Shown: positions 7,858 through 16,430, numbered from the stretch's first letter. The stretch: 64,000 bases of DNA from Phycisphaerae bacterium RAS1 (GCA_007859745.1 SMLU01000004.1:124001-188000), one strand, 5' to 3'. Notes: generated from the sequence alone by a model not told the origin. Made by a program: numbers and translations.

Positions 7858-8445
7858 GTGAGCGTTGCCAAGAGGGTGCTGCCGGGCGTCGCCGCTGCCG
7901 GCCTGGCCTTTGCACTTCAGGCCGGCGGAGGTTGCACCGATACAACGCTCTTTCTGAACCAGACCGCCGAACGGACCGGCAACGTCACCCTCCAGTTTGT
8001 CAACAACACGGGCTTCCGGGCGGCCTTCACCTTCGGCTCGTTCGACTCGCTCGACCGCATTAACCCCGGCGTTGTCCAGCTGCAGCAATTGCGCGTCGAG
8101 GCCAACACCTCCAGCGCCGCCGTGAACCTGACGTGTCGCCGCAATATCGCCCTGGCCACGAAGGAGTTCGTCGACCGCGTCATCGAGACCGACACCGACA
8201 ACAGCACGGCGAATTTCGATCGCGATGCGTTCGGCGAGGTGGTGAACTTCTCGGACGCGCCCGCCAATTCCGAATTCGCCTCGCAGCCCACGGCGGGGAC
8301 TGCCAAGGGGCGCGAAGTGCTGCTGGGGGTGGACTACAGTTGCAACGACCGGCTGATCTTCACATTTGAGGCTGACCCCAGCGCTCCGGGCGGCTTCCGC
8401 ATCGACTTCGTCGCCATCCTCGACGAGGACGAGCCCGATCGGTAG
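7858..8445 (+). CDS. Putative lipoprotein of unknown function
   Basis: I choose GTG 7858, preceded by GAGG, because translation from there yields a clean signal sequence (VSVAKRVLPGVAAAGLAFAL) ending at AGGGC, a plausible lipoprotein cleavage site. The mature part (about 165 residues) has no recognised domain. It contains NVTLQFVNNTGFRAAF, two conserved-looking cysteines (LTCRR and DYSCND) and an acidic C-terminus. It lies seven bases before the amidase gene, so both are probably co-transcribed. An in-frame ATG at 7618 would add a non-signal N-terminus read from repeat-like DNA and is rejected. Confidence 0.6.
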   Translation: MSVAKRVLPGVAAAGLAFALQAGGGCTDTTLFLNQTAERTGNVTLQFVNNTGFRAAFTFGSFDSLDRINPGVVQLQQLRVEANTSSAAVNLTCRRNIALATKEFVDRVIETDTDNSTANFDRDAFGEVVNFSDAPANSEFASQPTAGTAKGREVLLGVDYSCNDRLIFTFEADPSAPGGFRIDFVAILDEDEPDR

Positions 8446-8452
8446 TACGCGC

Positions 8453-9646
8453 ATGACGGGCGCTCCCACCACCGATCCGCAAGGAACCGACGCCGCAACC
8501 CGGCTGCCCCCGCGCAGAAATCCCTACACGGTCGCCGTCTCGCACGCGGTCGCGGCTGCCTTCGGCGCGGTGCTGGCGAGCGTCTGGCTCGCGCCGGTTC
8601 GCACCGCGACCCTGCCCACGCCGGCGCCGGGGCCGGATCCGCTGCGCGCCGAGCCGGCCGAGTTCACCTGGGAGCAGCATCCCGAGGCCGCGTTTCCGCT
8701 GCCGCCGTACGCGGCGTTCCTGAGAGACGCGACGATCGTGATCGATCCGGGCCACGGGGGGCGTGAGGACCGGCCGAACTGGAAGCGCGGTCCGACGGGT
8801 CTGCGCGAGGAAGTAGTGAACCTGAGCGTCGCGCTTCACCTGCGCGATTTTCTGCGGGCGGCGGGGGCAAATGTGATCATGACCCGCGAGCGCGACGTCT
8901 ACCTGGACAAGGCCGACGCGGTTGATCTCAAAATGCGCGCGGAGATCGCCAATCGCGCCCGAGCCGACCTGCTGCTATCGATCCACCACAACTCAGCCGA
9001 GCGGGCCGAGGCGAACTACACGTCGGTCTTCTATCACGGCGATCCGGATGATTCGCCCGCGTCGGTCTGCGCGGCGCGCCACATTCTCGCCGGACTGAAC
9101 GACGCACTGCGGCTGTCGCAGCACATCGAATGCGCCGCCCTGAGCGACACCGTCATTTATCCGAAGGTGGGATTCGCCGTGCTGCGCGAGGCGCAGGTGC
9201 CGGCGGTGCTGGCGGAGTCGTCCTTTCACTCGAACCCGGACGAGGAGGCGCGGCTGCGCGACCCGATCTACAACCGCCGCGAGGCGTACGGGCTGTTCAT
9301 CGGCCTGGCGCGCTGGGCGCAGGCCGGGTTGCCGCGCGTGAAGCTGCTGGGCGCAGAGCGGCGGCGCGACAATCAGACTGACGTGGTCATCGAGCTGGAC
9401 GACGGTCTCAGCAAGCGCGGCGGCATGGCGGCCCGCAGCCGGAAGATCATCGAACAGTCCATCAGCGTCCGCTGGGGCGGTGCGGCGCTTCCGTTTTCGG
9501 TTGATTGGGAAAAGCGGCAATTGCGGATGACGCTGCCGGCGGGCGCGGCGTCGAAGACGCTGCGTGTCGATTTCGAAAACGTGTTCGGCCAGCACGTGCT
9601 GCATCCGCTGATGGAGCTTCGCGGGCTTTCCGAGCCGCGACCGTGA
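8453..9646 (+). CDS. N-acetylmuramoyl-L-alanine amidase (Amidase_3)
   Basis: Amidase_3 enzymes are zinc hydrolases that cleave the bond between MurNAc and the stem-peptide L-Ala in peptidoglycan. The start at ATG 8453 gives 397 residues. One N-terminal membrane segment (about residues 27-45) indicates an anchored periplasmic enzyme. The catalytic domain shows IVIDPGHGGRED (Zn ligand His101), REEVVNLSVALHLRDFL (Glu ligand), LLLSIHHNSAE (His ligand) and AVLAESSFHSNPDEEARLRD (catalytic Glu). A C-terminal beta-rich domain of about 100 residues follows. The last residues SEPRP and the TGA stop are supplied by a family A palindrome. Peptidoglycan remodelling is consistent with cell-wall synthesis in planctomycetes. 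Confidence 0.88.
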   Translation: MTGAPTTDPQGTDAATRLPPRRNPYTVAVSHAVAAAFGAVLASVWLAPVRTATLPTPAPGPDPLRAEPAEFTWEQHPEAAFPLPPYAAFLRDATIVIDPGHGGREDRPNWKRGPTGLREEVVNLSVALHLRDFLRAAGANVIMTRERDVYLDKADAVDLKMRAEIANRARADLLLSIHHNSAERAEANYTSVFYHGDPDDSPASVCAARHILAGLNDALRLSQHIECAALSDTVIYPKVGFAVLREAQVPAVLAESSFHSNPDEEARLRDPIYNRREAYGLFIGLARWAQAGLPRVKLLGAERRRDNQTDVVIELDDGLSKRGGMAARSRKIIEQSISVRWGGAALPFSVDWEKRQLRMTLPAGAASKTLRVDFENVFGQHVLHPLMELRGLSEPRP

Positions 9647-9700
9647 GGGAGCGGTTCTTCAGGCCGTTCGGGGCCGCGACCGTGAGGGAGCGATTCTTCG
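9628..9700. repeat. Family A palindromes, two tandem left arms
   Basis: CCGAGCCGCGACCGTGAGGG occurs at 9629, overlapping the amidase stop codon, and a near copy (GGCCGCGACCGTGAGGGAGC) follows at about 9671. Together with the family B element downstream they fill the convergent gap. Confidence 0.8.
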
Positions 9701-9740
9701 GGGTGCCGCCAAGACCTTTGCAGGCTCAGCGGCATATCGG

Positions 9741-9848
9741 TCCGAACCCGCCGCGCCAAGCGGCGGGGTGACGCCCCAATGCGAGCGGCGCGACACTGCC
9801 ACGGGCGGGCAGGGACGTCACCCCGCCGCTTGGCGCGGCGGGTTCGGA
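9741..9848. repeat. Family B bipartite palindromic element, full copy
   Basis: This copy has the same inverted arms as the one at 5112, with a slightly longer spacer (108 bases in total). It lies between the convergent amidase and the dockerin-tagged gene. The rest of the 9647-9955 gap holds only family A repeats. Confidence 0.85.
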
Positions 9849-9955
9849 AAAGCGGCTCGGCCGGCGGCACTTGGAAAAACGGCAAGGGCGCGCCGGCCAT
9901 TAAGACCCGCGCGCCCTGTATCCGTCAATCCGTCGGCCCGTTGTTCCTGCCTTGC

Positions 9956-11446
9956 CTATCCCTGGATCAGCAGAATGAACGCGTTGATATCCAGAACATC
10001 CACGCTGCCGTCGTGGTTCGTGTCGCAGTTCAGGATATTGCAGCCCGGATACGCGGCCGCGTAGGCCAGCGGATCGGAAATCGCCAGCTCGAACGGATTG
10101 ATGTCGAGGATGTCTACCACGCCGTCGCAGTTGGCATCGCCGGGGAAGACGTTGGCCTGCGGCACCGGGGCCGTGAAGGAGACGGCCTGCGGTGTGTGCG
10201 GCTTGAAGAGGCCGAGCGTGACCGTGCCGCTGGTCGGCGGTGAGTTGGCCACGAACCAGAAGTTGTACATCGTGCCCCAGCGCAGCGCGTTCGAGTTCGG
10301 ATTCTGAGCGAACGTCTGCGGGCTGTTCCAGTTCACCGCGGCCGGCGCGACCGTCTTGGTCCAGTCGGTGTTGTCATAGATTTCGCCGGAGTGATAGTTC
10401 ACGTCCTTGAAACCGACGCTGAGCGGGTTGACCGTGACGCCGGCGGCCAGCGGCACGCTGAACGAACCGCCGCTGCGGTCGCTCGACATGTTGTAGATCG
10501 CGTAGTCGTAAGTCCACGTGCCGTCGTTGTTGTCCCTGACCTTGGTCGCCGTCCAGAAGCGACCCTCCGACGGAACGTCCAGGATGCCGATGGTCACCGA
10601 CGAATCCGGGATGCCCACGCCCAGGCCGTGATCGCGCCAGGCCTGAATCGCCGGCGTGTTGACCATCGAACCCTGCGCCGTCCAGGCATACGTCCCGGCC
10701 GTGACGGTGAAGCGCTTGTGCGAGGCGTTGTTCTGCGGGTTGCCCGAGCCGGCGGCCCCGACCGCGTCGTCGCTGGCGATGTAGGCGCCTTCAAGGAAGT
10801 AAAGCGCGCCGGGGAATGACGCGGCATCCAGATCGACCTGCGGAACCTGGAGGCGCTTGTAGATGGCGTCGCCGGTCGTGGTCGAGGCCAGCACGTGCGC
10901 CCCGGTGTAGGCATTGATGCCCGAGCGTGCGCCGAGCCGGCTCTGGCCGCCGTTCCATCCGGCCGAGTAGTAGTCGCGGCAGCCGGCGCCGAGCATCGAG
11001 CCGCCGACGCCGTTGCACGTGCCGCAGCCGCTGGTGGCGCCCGCGCAGCAGGCCTGCTTGACCCACGACTGGCCGATCTGCATCAGCCGGCCGTTATGCA
11101 GCCGGAACGCGTTCTGCGCCAGGCTGGGCGAACCCTGCCACGAACCGCCCCAGCGGAGATTGGCGGTGCCGATGTTGCAGGTGTAGCTCTCGAACATGTA
11201 CCCGCGAATGCCGCCGATCGCGCCGTAGTTTTGAATGCCGCCCGCGGCGACCTCCTGCAGCGTCACATCCGGGCCGGCGTACTCGTCGCCGTCGAAACCC
11301 TCGCCGCCGTCCCAGGTGCTATCGACCTGGGGGGCGTTCTCAGCCGGGGTGCGTTCCTCGCCCGCCCGGCTCCAGCCGCCGGTCAACGACAGGGACAGCA
11401 TGCCGCCCATCAGCACTGCCACGCTTCCAGTTACCCAACGCGTCAT
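9956..11446 (-). CDS. Secreted protein with dockerin-like C-terminal tag
   Basis: The start at ATG 11446, preceded by GAGGAG, gives 496 residues with a signal peptide (VTGSVAVLMGGMLSLSL). The mature domain is Gly/Asn/Trp-rich and Cys-containing (QACCAGATSGCGTCNG). No enzyme family is recognised. The C-terminus carries two EF-hand-like loops, GDANCDGVVDILDINPF and DTNHDGSVDVLDINAF, separated by SDPLAYAAAYPGC. This matches the tags of the proteins at 27883, 36733 and 37548. In the dockerin family such loops bind calcium and mediate protein attachment; here their partner is unknown. Confidence 0.75.
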   Translation of the reverse strand: MTRWVTGSVAVLMGGMLSLSLTGGWSRAGEERTPAENAPQVDSTWDGGEGFDGDEYAGPDVTLQEVAAGGIQNYGAIGGIRGYMFESYTCNIGTANLRWGGSWQGSPSLAQNAFRLHNGRLMQIGQSWVKQACCAGATSGCGTCNGVGGSMLGAGCRDYYSAGWNGGQSRLGARSGINAYTGAHVLASTTTGDAIYKRLQVPQVDLDAASFPGALYFLEGAYIASDDAVGAAGSGNPQNNASHKRFTVTAGTYAWTAQGSMVNTPAIQAWRDHGLGVGIPDSSVTIGILDVPSEGRFWTATKVRDNNDGTWTYDYAIYNMSSDRSGGSFSVPLAAGVTVNPLSVGFKDVNYHSGEIYDNTDWTKTVAPAAVNWNSPQTFAQNPNSNALRWGTMYNFWFVANSPPTSGTVTLGLFKPHTPQAVSFTAPVPQANVFPGDANCDGVVDILDINPFELAISDPLAYAAAYPGCNILNCDTNHDGSVDVLDINAFILLIQG

Positions 11447-11979
11447 AGCACGAACTCCTCTCGCGACTCCGTCGCGGTCCCGAAACGCTCTCACCCATCA
11501 CACGAAAACGTAATTGCCGAACGTGTGTTGCACGGGCGCAGCAGCGCCGCCCGCGAACATCCCGGCCCGAACCATGTGGCCGACTTTCGACGATGTGCAT
11601 GATAACGCGCCGACGAGGCAGCCGCGAGTCGATTTTGAGCGCCGAATCGTGGGGGTGCGCCGGGGACCAGCCGGTTTGAGGTTGCGATCCGTCCGAACCT
11701 GCCGCGCCAAGCTGCGGGCCGGCGGGTCGGAGGGTGCGTAACGGTTTTCGCGACGGCCCGCTGGGAACCGAGCCCCAAGCGCGAGCGCGTGGGCGTTTTC
11801 AGGGTTGGGTGACACTCGCACAAACACCCGCGCGCTCGCGCTTGGGGCTCCGATTGAGACCCCGCCAAAACGGACGAGCCGCTATACTGCCCGTTTTCGC
11901 GCGGGTGGCGCGGCTGGTGGATTGTCTGCCAGCGCAGCCCGCGCTGGCTCCTCGCAAGGCGCACACAGGCAGGAAGCAG
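11447..11979. other. Divergent intergenic region upstream of valS
   Basis: These 533 bases hold no convincing gene. They contain a degenerate family B arm (11692-11730) preceded by GAGGTTGCGAT, the family F inverted pair (11768-11852) and a TATACT hexamer (11883-11888) that could be a valS -10 element without a clear -35. Confidence 0.5.
11768..11852. repeat. Family F inverted repeat
   Basis: GAGCCCCAAGCGCGAGCGCG on the left is mirrored by CGCGCTCGCGCTTGGGGCTC on the right, across a spacer of about 44 bases. It lies upstream of valS and would form a long cruciform or RNA hairpin in its leader. Confidence 0.7.
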
Positions 11980-14900
11980 ATGAGCACCGGCGGCAGTTAC
12001 GATCCGCGCTCGATCGAGCCGGCGATTCTCGAATTCTGGGAGACGGGCGATAAAGGCCCAACGGGCAATGAACGTCGCAGCTATTTCAACGCCGACCTAC
12101 CCGACGCCTCCGCCCGCGGCAACGCGGCCAAGCCGTTCGTGATTCCGATTCCGCCGCCGAACGTGACCGGGGCGCTGCACCTGGGCCACGCGATCAACAA
12201 CACGGTGCAGGACATCATCGTCCGCTGGAAACGGATGCAGGGGTTCAACACGCTCTGGATGCCCGGCATCGACCACGCCGGCATCGCGACGCAGGCCGTT
12301 GTCGAGAAACGCCTGAAGGCGGAGCAGAACCTGACGCGCCACGACGTGGGCCGCGACGGGCTGGTCGCCAAAATCTGGGCGTGGAAGGACGAATACAGCG
12401 CCCGCATCCTCGGCCAGCTTCGCCGCATGGGGTGCTCGTGCGACTGGCGGCGGCTGCGCTTCACGCTGGACGAGATTTGTGCGAAGGCGGTGTACGAGGC
12501 GTTCTTTCAGTTCTTCAAGGCGGGGCTGATCTATCGCGGCAAGCGGATGGTGAATTGGGACGCGGCTCTGCAAACCGCCGTCGCCGACGACGAGCTGGTG
12601 CATGAGACGGTGAAGACGAATCTGTGGCACATTCGCTACCCCATCTTGAAAAGGGACCAGGGGATCAAGGGATCGAGGGATCAAGGGGAGTCGCAGTCTC
12701 TCGATCCCTTGATCCCTCGATCCCTTGATCCCTCTTTCCTCGTCGTCGCGACGACCCGACCCGAGACCATGCTCGGCGATACGGCAGTCGCCGTGCATCC
12801 GGATGACGAACGTTACAGGCACCTCATCGGCCAGCATGTGCTTCTGCCGCTGATGAATCGGCCGATCCCGATCATCGCCGACGGCGAGCTGGTGAAACAG
12901 GAATTCGGCACCGGCTGCGTGAAGGTGACGCCGGGGCACGACCCGAATGATTACGCCTGCTGGGAGCGGCACCGCGGTCAGGCGGACGAATTCGCGATTC
13001 TGGATTTGCTGACGCCGGACGGGAAGATCAACGAAGTCGGTCGCGGCAGTAGCGTCGGGACTCCGTGCCCGACGGCGTCGGCCACAGAGGGCCGACGCTA
13101 CGGTTCGTCCGACTCGGAGGTCGGACGCTACGACTATTCCGGCCTGCCGAAGGAGGAAGCTCGCAAGCGCGTCGTGGCCGATCTGGAGTCGCTCGGGCTG
13201 TTGGAAAACGTGGAGCCGTACGTGACGGAGGTGGCCCACAGCGACCGCAGCAAGACGCCGGTCGAGCCGCTGCGTAGCGAGCAGTGGTTCATGAAGATGA
13301 GCGCACTGGCGGAGCCGACGATGGAGGCCGTCCGCGACGGTCGCGTGTCGTTTACGCCGGAGCGGTATGCGAAGACGTATCTCGATTGGCTGGGGGAGAA
13401 GCGGGATTGGTGCATCAGCCGGCAGCTTTGGTGGGGGCATCGGATACCGGTGTGGACATTCAAAGCAGGCGTGAATATCGCGCCTACACCGTCACCGCAT
13501 TCCCGGTTAGACGCGCTCATAGAAGAGGGCAGGCTCTACTGCCGGTACGAAGTAGACAATCGCGAAATCAACTCTCTCGCCGCGGTAATCGGTCATCCTG
13601 CCGCTGAGAAGGTACTGCATGGTGCCTCGGCTTCCGACGACATCGAGTGGCGCAAGCTCTCTTTCTGCCCAAGGTCGGATTTCAAAGAAGACTTCGCGGC
13701 AATCGCCGATGGACTCGGGATGGAGCAAGACGCTGACGTCCTCGACACCTGGTTCAGCTCCGCGCTGTGGCCCTTCAGCACGCTCGGCTGGCCGCACGAC
13801 GGCGCGCATGAACCGAGCCGCGACCGTAAGGGAGCGGTTCTTCCGGACGCCCACACGACGTCGGACCGTCAACCGCTTCCTCACGGGCGCGGCTCGGAAG
13901 TACCCAAAGAACCGCTTCCTGACGGGCGCGGCTCGGAAGAACCGCTTCCTCACGGGCGCGGCTCGGAAGTACCCAAAGAACCGCTTCCTGACGGGCGCGG
14001 CTCGGAAAGACCGCGCGATCCGAACCCCGTCCATCCGAGCCGCGACCGTGAGGGAGCGGTTCTTCGACGCGCCGCGTCCGGCGCCGATCCGCAGGCATAC
14101 CTGATTACGTTTCACACGTACGGAACCTGGCTGCACGGCGCGGAACAGGGCTCCGTCGATCGTGAACACAACATCCCGGGTGAGCCCTACGTGGCTGCCG
14201 ATTCGCAGCGCGAGCGAGAGGAGTTTGTTCGATTGGCGCGTGAGCCGGTGAAATTGGACGACGCGCAACGCGCCCTCGTCGACCGGACCATTCACGAAGT
14301 TGCGGAGCACCGCGGGTGGACCCTGCACGCGCTGAACGTCCGCACGAATCACGTGCACGTCGTCGTGAGCGCCCCGGGTTCACCCGAACGGGTCATGAAT
14401 GACTTCAAGTCATACGCGTCGCGTCGTATGGTCGAGGCGCGGGTCTTTCCGCCGGACACGCCGGCATGGTCGCGCCACGGCAGTACGCGCTATCTTTGGA
14501 CGATGGATGACGTTCGGGGGGCGTGCGAATATGTGGACGAACATCAGGGTGGCGATCTTGGGACGGGAAAAGAACCGCTTCCTCACGGTCGCGGCTCGGA
14601 AGGGCGCGAAGAACCGCTCCCTCACGGTCGCGGCTCGGAAAGGCGTGAAAAACCGCTTCCTCACGGTCGCGGCTCGGAAGGGCGCGAAGAACCGCTCCCT
14701 TACGGTCGCGGCTCGGAAGGGCGCGAAGAACCGCTCCCTCACGGTCGCGGCTCGGAAGGGCGTGAAAAACCGCTTCCTCACGGTCGCGGCTCGGAAAATA
14801 CTGGGCGCGGCTCGGAAAGACCGGCCGAACCCGACCTCTCGACCCCTTCGCGAAGCGATTTCGAGCATTTCTTCCCCACCGACACGCTCATCACCGGCCG

Positions 14901-16425
14901 CGGGATCATCACGCTCTGGGTCGCGCGGATGGTGATGACCAGCCTCTATTTCACCGGCCGCGTGCCGTTCAACCGCGTCTATATCAACCCGACGATCCTC
15001 GACGGCCGCGGCGAGATCATGAACAAGAGCAAGGGCAACGGCCTGGACCCGCTCGACATCATCGAGGCCTACGGCACCGACGCCCTGCGCTTCACGCTGG
15101 CCCAATCGGCCACGGAGACGCAGGACCTGCGCATGCCCGTGGCCTACCGTTGTCCGCATTGCGGCCACCTGACGCCGCACACATCCGTGGTGCCGCACAA
15201 CAAGTATCCGATCGACGTGCACAAGGCGGCCTGCGGCTCGTGCAAGAAGCCGTTCGCGACGGTGTGGGCGCCGCAGGCGCTCAAGGACGAGCTGGGCGTG
15301 GCGCTGGATACGTCGGAGCGGTTCGAACTGGGGCGGAATTTCTGCAACAAGCTCTGGCAGGCGGCGACGGGGTACATCATTCCCGCGGTGAAGGATGTCC
15401 GTATCGCCGTCCGCACGGCGACGATTGATGGCAAGGCGTGCAAGCTCCATACCTCGTGCCCGCCGAAGGAACTGAACCTCTTCGACCGCTGGATTCGCAC
15501 GCGGGCGCAGCATTGCATCGCCGAAGTAGCGGAGTCGTTTGAACACTTCGAGTTTGCGCGGGCCTGCGAGTCGATCCGCACGTTCTTCTGGACCGAGTTC
15601 TGCGACTGGTATCTGGAAGAATCCAAGGACCGCGTCAAGGGACCCGACGACGACGCCAACGACGCAAAGATCGTGCTGTTGCAGACGCTGGATGTCGTGC
15701 TCGGCCTGTTGCACCCCATTGCGCCGTTTGTGACGGAGGCGATCTGGAAGAAACTCAGCGTCGACCCGGACTGGCCCGAAGTAGAAGAACCGATCGAGGG
15801 CAGGCCAGCGACTGGGCTCCAGCGACACTACGAGCTGGTCAGCGACACGCACCAGACAGAAGCCCCGGCGCCCGCATTGGTTGTTGCGGAATGGCCCGGC
15901 GTATGGAAGGAAGTACAGGACTCGCTCGTCGATCGCCAAGTGGGCAACCTCCTCCAGCCGATCATCCGTGCATTGCGCGACAAGCGCACGTCGATCAACG
16001 TCATCCGCTCGGCCAGCAAGGAGCCGGCGCTGCGCGAGCTGCCGCTCGGCGTCATTCGAGCCAGCGGCGACGACGAGCGAGTCATCCGCGATTTCGAACG
16101 GCTGATTTGTCGCCTGGGGAGCTGCAAGGAGCTCCAGATCGGCCCCACCGTCGCCAAGCCGACGCCCGCGATGAGCGCCGTCCTCACCGGCGTCGAGGTC
16201 TTCGTGCCGCTGGCCGGCCTGGCCGATCCGTCGATCGAGAAAGCCCGGCTCGAAAGGGAAATGGCCGAAGTCGCAGCCGCCATCGGCCGCGTCGAGGCCA
16301 AGCTGGCCAACGAGGGCTTCGTCGCCAAGGCGCCCGCGGCGCTGATTGAGCAGGAGCGGGCCCGCATGGCGGAGATGCAGCAGCGCCTGGCCGCGATGCG
16401 GGCTAATCTGGCCGACATCTCGTGA
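11980..16425 (+). CDS. valS: Valyl-tRNA synthetase with in-frame repeat and transposase insertions
   Basis: ValRS charges tRNA-Val. The start at ATG 11980 follows AGGAAG and gives 1481 residues, against 880-950 in most bacteria. Synthetase signatures are intact: GALHLGHAINN (HIGH motif, His67-His70), RDWCISRQLWWGHRIPVW, DVLDTWFSSALWPFSTLGWP, TGRGIITLWVARM, the KMSKS equivalent MNKSKGN (KSKGN at 1016-1020), FELGRNFCNKLW and a C-terminal coiled coil. Additions are a word-repeat tract (about 225-252), a family D tract (about 357-384), an insertion of about 347 residues between FSTLGWP and DFEHFFPT containing a RAYT transposase domain, and a four-Cys zinc ribbon (Cys1058, 1061, 1085, 1088). No stop or frameshift interrupts the frame. 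Confidence 0.93.
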   Translation: MSTGGSYDPRSIEPAILEFWETGDKGPTGNERRSYFNADLPDASARGNAAKPFVIPIPPPNVTGALHLGHAINNTVQDIIVRWKRMQGFNTLWMPGIDHAGIATQAVVEKRLKAEQNLTRHDVGRDGLVAKIWAWKDEYSARILGQLRRMGCSCDWRRLRFTLDEICAKAVYEAFFQFFKAGLIYRGKRMVNWDAALQTAVADDELVHETVKTNLWHIRYPILKRDQGIKGSRDQGESQSLDPLIPRSLDPSFLVVATTRPETMLGDTAVAVHPDDERYRHLIGQHVLLPLMNRPIPIIADGELVKQEFGTGCVKVTPGHDPNDYACWERHRGQADEFAILDLLTPDGKINEVGRGSSVGTPCPTASATEGRRYGSSDSEVGRYDYSGLPKEEARKRVVADLESLGLLENVEPYVTEVAHSDRSKTPVEPLRSEQWFMKMSALAEPTMEAVRDGRVSFTPERYAKTYLDWLGEKRDWCISRQLWWGHRIPVWTFKAGVNIAPTPSPHSRLDALIEEGRLYCRYEVDNREINSLAAVIGHPAAEKVLHGASASDDIEWRKLSFCPRSDFKEDFAAIADGLGMEQDADVLDTWFSSALWPFSTLGWPHDGAHEPSRDRKGAVLPDAHTTSDRQPLPHGRGSEVPKEPLPDGRGSEEPLPHGRGSEVPKEPLPDGRGSERPRDPNPVHPSRDREGAVLRRAASGADPQAYLITFHTYGTWLHGAEQGSVDREHNIPGEPYVAADSQREREEFVRLAREPVKLDDAQRALVDRTIHEVAEHRGWTLHALNVRTNHVHVVVSAPGSPERVMNDFKSYASRRMVEARVFPPDTPAWSRHGSTRYLWTMDDVRGACEYVDEHQGGDLGTGKEPLPHGRGSEGREEPLPHGRGSERREKPLPHGRGSEGREEPLPYGRGSEGREEPLPHGRGSEGREKPLPHGRGSENTGRGSERPAEPDLSTPSRSDFEHFFPTDTLITGRGIITLWVARMVMTSLYFTGRVPFNRVYINPTILDGRGEIMNKSKGNGLDPLDIIEAYGTDALRFTLAQSATETQDLRMPVAYRCPHCGHLTPHTSVVPHNKYPIDVHKAACGSCKKPFATVWAPQALKDELGVALDTSERFELGRNFCNKLWQAATGYIIPAVKDVRIAVRTATIDGKACKLHTSCPPKELNLFDRWIRTRAQHCIAEVAESFEHFEFARACESIRTFFWTEFCDWYLEESKDRVKGPDDDANDAKIVLLQTLDVVLGLLHPIAPFVTEAIWKKLSVDPDWPEVEEPIEGRPATGLQRHYELVSDTHQTEAPAPALVVAEWPGVWKEVQDSLVDRQVGNLLQPIIRALRDKRTSINVIRSASKEPALRELPLGVIRASGDDERVIRDFERLICRLGSCKELQIGPTVAKPTPAMSAVLTGVEVFVPLAGLADPSIEKARLEREMAEVAAAIGRVEAKLANEGFVAKAPAALIEQERARMAEMQQRLAAMRANLADIS
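12652..12735. repeat. Family W hairpin of reiterated words inside valS
   Basis: GGGATCAAGGGATCGAGG-type words on the left are mirrored by CCTCGATCCCTTGATCCC on the right. It is translated in frame as KGSRDQG...SLDPLIPRSLDP, within the editing-domain approach of ValRS. Confidence 0.75.
13049..13132. repeat. Family D palindromes inside valS
   Basis: GTAGCGTCGGGACTCCGTGC and its mirror GGCCGACGCTACGG are followed by TCCGACTCGGAGGTCGGACG. It is translated in frame as GRGSSVGTP...GRRYGSSDSEVGRYD, directly before YSGLPKEEARKRV, which resumes the synthetase. Confidence 0.75.
14089..14559 (+). mobile_element. RAYT / IS200-type Y1 transposase domain, translated within ValRS
   Basis: This is about 157 residues of the REP-associated tyrosine transposase family (HUH endonucleases that nick single-stranded DNA at REP hairpins). 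Recognisable blocks are AYLITFHTYGTWLHG, GSVDREHNIPG, NVRTNHVHVVVSAPGSPERV with the HxH pair (His791 and His793 in ValRS numbering), MNDFKSYASRRM with the probable catalytic Tyr812, WSRHGSTRYLW and a final CEYVDEHQGG. The domain looks essentially full length and all key residues are present. No ATG, GTG or TTG in this frame lies between the preceding repeat and the domain, so it would be made only as part of ValRS. Confidence 0.85.
14572..14818. repeat. 39-bp tandem array of family A arms encoding EPLPHGRGSE
   Basis: There are six copies of a 39-base unit whose core is CCTCACGGTCGCGGCTCGGA, plus a truncated seventh. The linkers alternate between GGCGCGAA and GGCGTGAAA forms. It is translated as EPLPHGRGSEGRE with substitutions Lys for Glu and Tyr for His. 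The unit length preserves the valS frame. Confidence 0.85.
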
Positions 16426-16430
16426 ATGGG

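Larger units (their letters stand above)
13804..14845 (+). mobile_element. REPtron-like insertion inside valS (family A arrays plus RAYT)
   Basis: An insertion of about 1.04 kb splits valS between codons for FSTLGWP and DFEHFFPT, which are nearly adjacent in ordinary ValRS. In order it contains one left-type family A arm, four right-type arms (QPLPHGRGSE, EPLPDGRGSE and variants), a left arm immediately before the transposase (14034-14062), the RAYT domain, then six more right arms in a 39-base tandem array and a partial seventh. The arms flanking the transposase are inverted, as in REP/RAYT elements. Array periods (39, 30 and 39 bases on the left, 39 on the right) are multiples of three. Confidence 0.85.

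Noticed and set aside
14572-14818. A CRISPR-like array within valS
   Set aside because: Repeats are tandem with near-identical 10-base linkers rather than unique spacers, are translated, and no cas gene is present.
11980-16425. valS as a pseudogene broken by mobile DNA
   Set aside because: The frame is continuous through all insertions and every essential synthetase motif remains. A misassembly is still possible and is listed as a test.
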